The notes under the pieces were generated by a model, which worked only from the letters and a program-made list of their open reading frames with translations, was not told the DNA's origin and ran no database searches. From Domibacillus sp. DTU_2020_1001157_1_SI_ALB_TIR_016 (GTDB lineage: Bacteria > Bacillota > Bacilli > Bacillales > Domibacillaceae), in the NCBI RefSeq assembly GCF_032341995.1, contig NZ_CP135439.1, positions 2,542,001 to 2,606,000 of the forward strand: DNA of 64,000 nucleotides, in the 5' to 3' direction. Position numbers and translations under genes: made by a program. Below are positions 62,673 to 64,000 of this stretch, piece after piece (position 1 is the first letter of the stretch; each line of letters starts with the position of its first letter).

Positions 62673-64000
62673 TTATTTCACAACAAGTTCGCCATTCACT
62701 ACATCAACGACAGCTTCAGTTCCTGGCAAAACCGTTCCAGCAATAATCGCCCGGGCTGCCTGCGTCTCGATATTACGCTGAACAAACCGCTTAAGCGGCC
62801 GCGCACCGAAAACAGGATCATACCCTTCCTCTGCAATTTTCTCTTTTGCCGCTTCTGTTATCTGAAGCGTAACACCGCGCTCAAGCAGGCGTTCCGCCAA
62901 CCCTTCAAGCACTTTGCCGGCGATGCCTTTTAAGTTTTCACGTGTAAGCGGCTTGAAAAGAACAATGTCATCTACCCGGTTTAAAAATTCCGGACGGAAA
63001 TGGCTGCGCAGCTGCGCCATTACATTGTTTTTTGCTTCTTCTGCAATCTCTCCTTCTCCACCCGCTTCAAGCAGGAAGGATGAACCAATATTTGAAGTCA
63101 TAATGACCACTGTGTTTTTGCAGTCAATCATGCGGCCTTGAGAATCTGTAATGCGGCCGTCATCAAGCATCTGCAGCAAAATATTAAACACATCTGGGTG
63201 CGCTTTTTCCACTTCATCAAGCAGCACGACAGAATATGGACGGCGCCGGATCGCTTCGGTAAGCTGTCCGCCCTCTTCATAGCCAACGTATCCCGGAGGG
63301 GCACCGACAAGTCTCGACACCGAATGCTTCTCCATATATTCAGACATATCAAGGCGGATCATCTGGTCCTCGCTGTCGAATAAAACATCGGCGAGCGTTT
63401 TAGCAAGTTCTGTTTTTCCAACGCCGGTCGGACCAAGAAACAGAAACGAACCAATCGGCCGATTCGGATCTTTAATACCTGCCCGTGCCCGCAGAACAGC
63501 ATCGCTCACAAGAGACACGGCTTCATCCTGGCCAATTACCCGCTCGTGCAGAATATCTTCAAGGCGAAGCAGTTTCTCACGCTCTCCTTCCACAAGCTTT
63601 GTTACCGGAATGCCGGTCCACCGGGCGACGATAGAAGCAATTTCTTCTTCTGTTACTTCTTCTCGCAGCAGACGGTCGTCTTTTTCAGACGAAGCCGCCG
63701 ATTCAAGGGCAGCCAGCTCTTTTTCCACTGCCGGAATTCGGCCGTGGCGCAGTTCGGCTGCCCGGTTTAAATCATATCTGCTTTCTGCATCCTCAAGCTC
63801 GCGGCGAAGCCGGTCGAGCTCCTCACGCTTGTCTTTGACGCTCATAATGGCTTCTTTTTCACTCATCCACTGGGCCTTCATCGCATCAGCCTGCTCTTTT
63901 AAGTCGGCCAGTTCCCTTTGAATCTGCTCAAGACGCGCTGCGCTTTCACGGTCTTTTTCTTTTTGAAGGGCCGCTTCTTCAATTTCAAGCTGCATAACCC
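62673..64000 (-). CDS. clpB: Chaperone ClpB, C-terminal half (gene enters from the right window edge)
   Basis: About 442 residues of the C-terminal part. They comprise the end of the middle coiled-coil ([20 protein letters not shown]), the linker [17 protein letters not shown], and the second AAA+ domain: Walker [17 protein letters not shown], Walker [14 protein letters not shown], pore loop [13 protein letters not shown], sensor-2 [14 protein letters not shown]. The frame is open through 64000, so the start lies outside. ClpB disaggregates proteins with DnaK. Bacillus subtilis itself lacks clpB, while many other Bacillaceae have it. Confidence 0.96.
   Translation of the reverse strand, partial: VMQLEIEEAALQKEKDRESAARLEQIQRELADLKEQADAMKAQWMSEKEAIMSVKDKREELDRLRRELEDAESRYDLNRAAELRHGRIPAVEKELAALESAASSEKDDRLLREEVTEEEIASIVARWTGIPVTKLVEGEREKLLRLEDILHERVIGQDEAVSLVSDAVLRARAGIKDPNRPIGSFLFLGPTGVGKTELAKTLADVLFDSEDQMIRLDMSEYMEKHSVSRLVGAPPGYVGYEEGGQLTEAIRRRPYSVVLLDEVEKAHPDVFNILLQMLDDGRITDSQGRMIDCKNTVVIMTSNIGSSFLLEAGGEGEIAEEAKNNVMAQLRSHFRPEFLNRVDDIVLFKPLTRENLKGIAGKVLEGLAERLLERGVTLQITEAAKEKIAEEGYDPVFGARPLKRFVQRNIETQAARAIIAGTVLPGTEAVVDVVNGELVVK

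Overview
The window looks like chromosome from an endospore-forming Bacillaceae bacterium (phylum Bacillota). Three things support this: sporulation and coat genes (spoVIF, a spoVAE-type gene, cotO, a cotY/cotZ-type gene, a YhcN/YlaJ-type lipoprotein, a yyaC-type gene), competence genes (coiA, mecA, comZ), and gene order. From about 33.6 kb to the right end the order largely follows, in reverse, the well-known Bacillus subtilis stretch clpB - comZ - fabH - fabF - yjbA - trpS - opp - yjbC - spx - mecA - coiA - pepF - spxH - yjbIJKLM - nadK - yjbO - prpE - fabI - cotO - cotZ - spoVIF - yjcFGH. I cannot name the species. I see no prophage, insertion sequence or CRISPR array.

Left part, 0-13.4 kb: the end-truncated gene of a YfhF-like epimerase, an orphan Cache-domain sensor, a stand-alone PD-(D/E)XK nuclease-like protein, a membrane diguanylate cyclase, a PadR / HAAS / DUF4097 operon whose last (membrane) gene is frameshifted, a cysteine-rich small protein, a lipoteichoic acid synthase, an SLH-domain surface protein, an HNH protein, and a TPP riboswitch followed by a thiT gene with an in-frame amber codon. 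Middle part, 13.4-33.6 kb: small metabolic and regulatory units, several with visible operators. These include two divergent MarR-controlled units, a long-type speD, a tRNA-like gene with an abnormal anticodon arm, a LacI/GPH sugar-transport unit with twin 14-bp palindromes, an enolase-superfamily enzyme, two luciferase-like oxidoreductases separated by a hairpin repeat, a tRNA-Val and a UbiB-type kinase.

Right part, 33.6-64 kb: conserved core. Here lie the yjcFGH cluster, the sporulation/coat cluster, fabI with a FapR-like box, prpE, the pseudouridine synthase / nadK / relQ group, yjbK-yjbJ-yjbI-spxH, coiA-pepF, mecA, spx, the oppABCDF oligopeptide importer, trpS, fabH-fabF with a second FapR-like box, comZ, and the C-terminal half of clpB. 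Several products are known to work together in Bacillus: MecA, SpxH and Spx belong to ClpXP/ClpCP-controlled stress and competence regulation, ComZ and CoiA act in competence, and FabH/FabF/FabI act in FapR-controlled fatty-acid synthesis.

The most noteworthy items are the tRNA-like gene, the riboswitch-controlled thiT with an internal stop, single-base frameshifts in small genes, the hairpin repeat found at 29.1 kb and again at 62.6 kb, and the compact divergent MarR operator/promoter regions. No clearly new multi-gene system is evident. All family assignments are by recognition of sequence and motifs without database searches.
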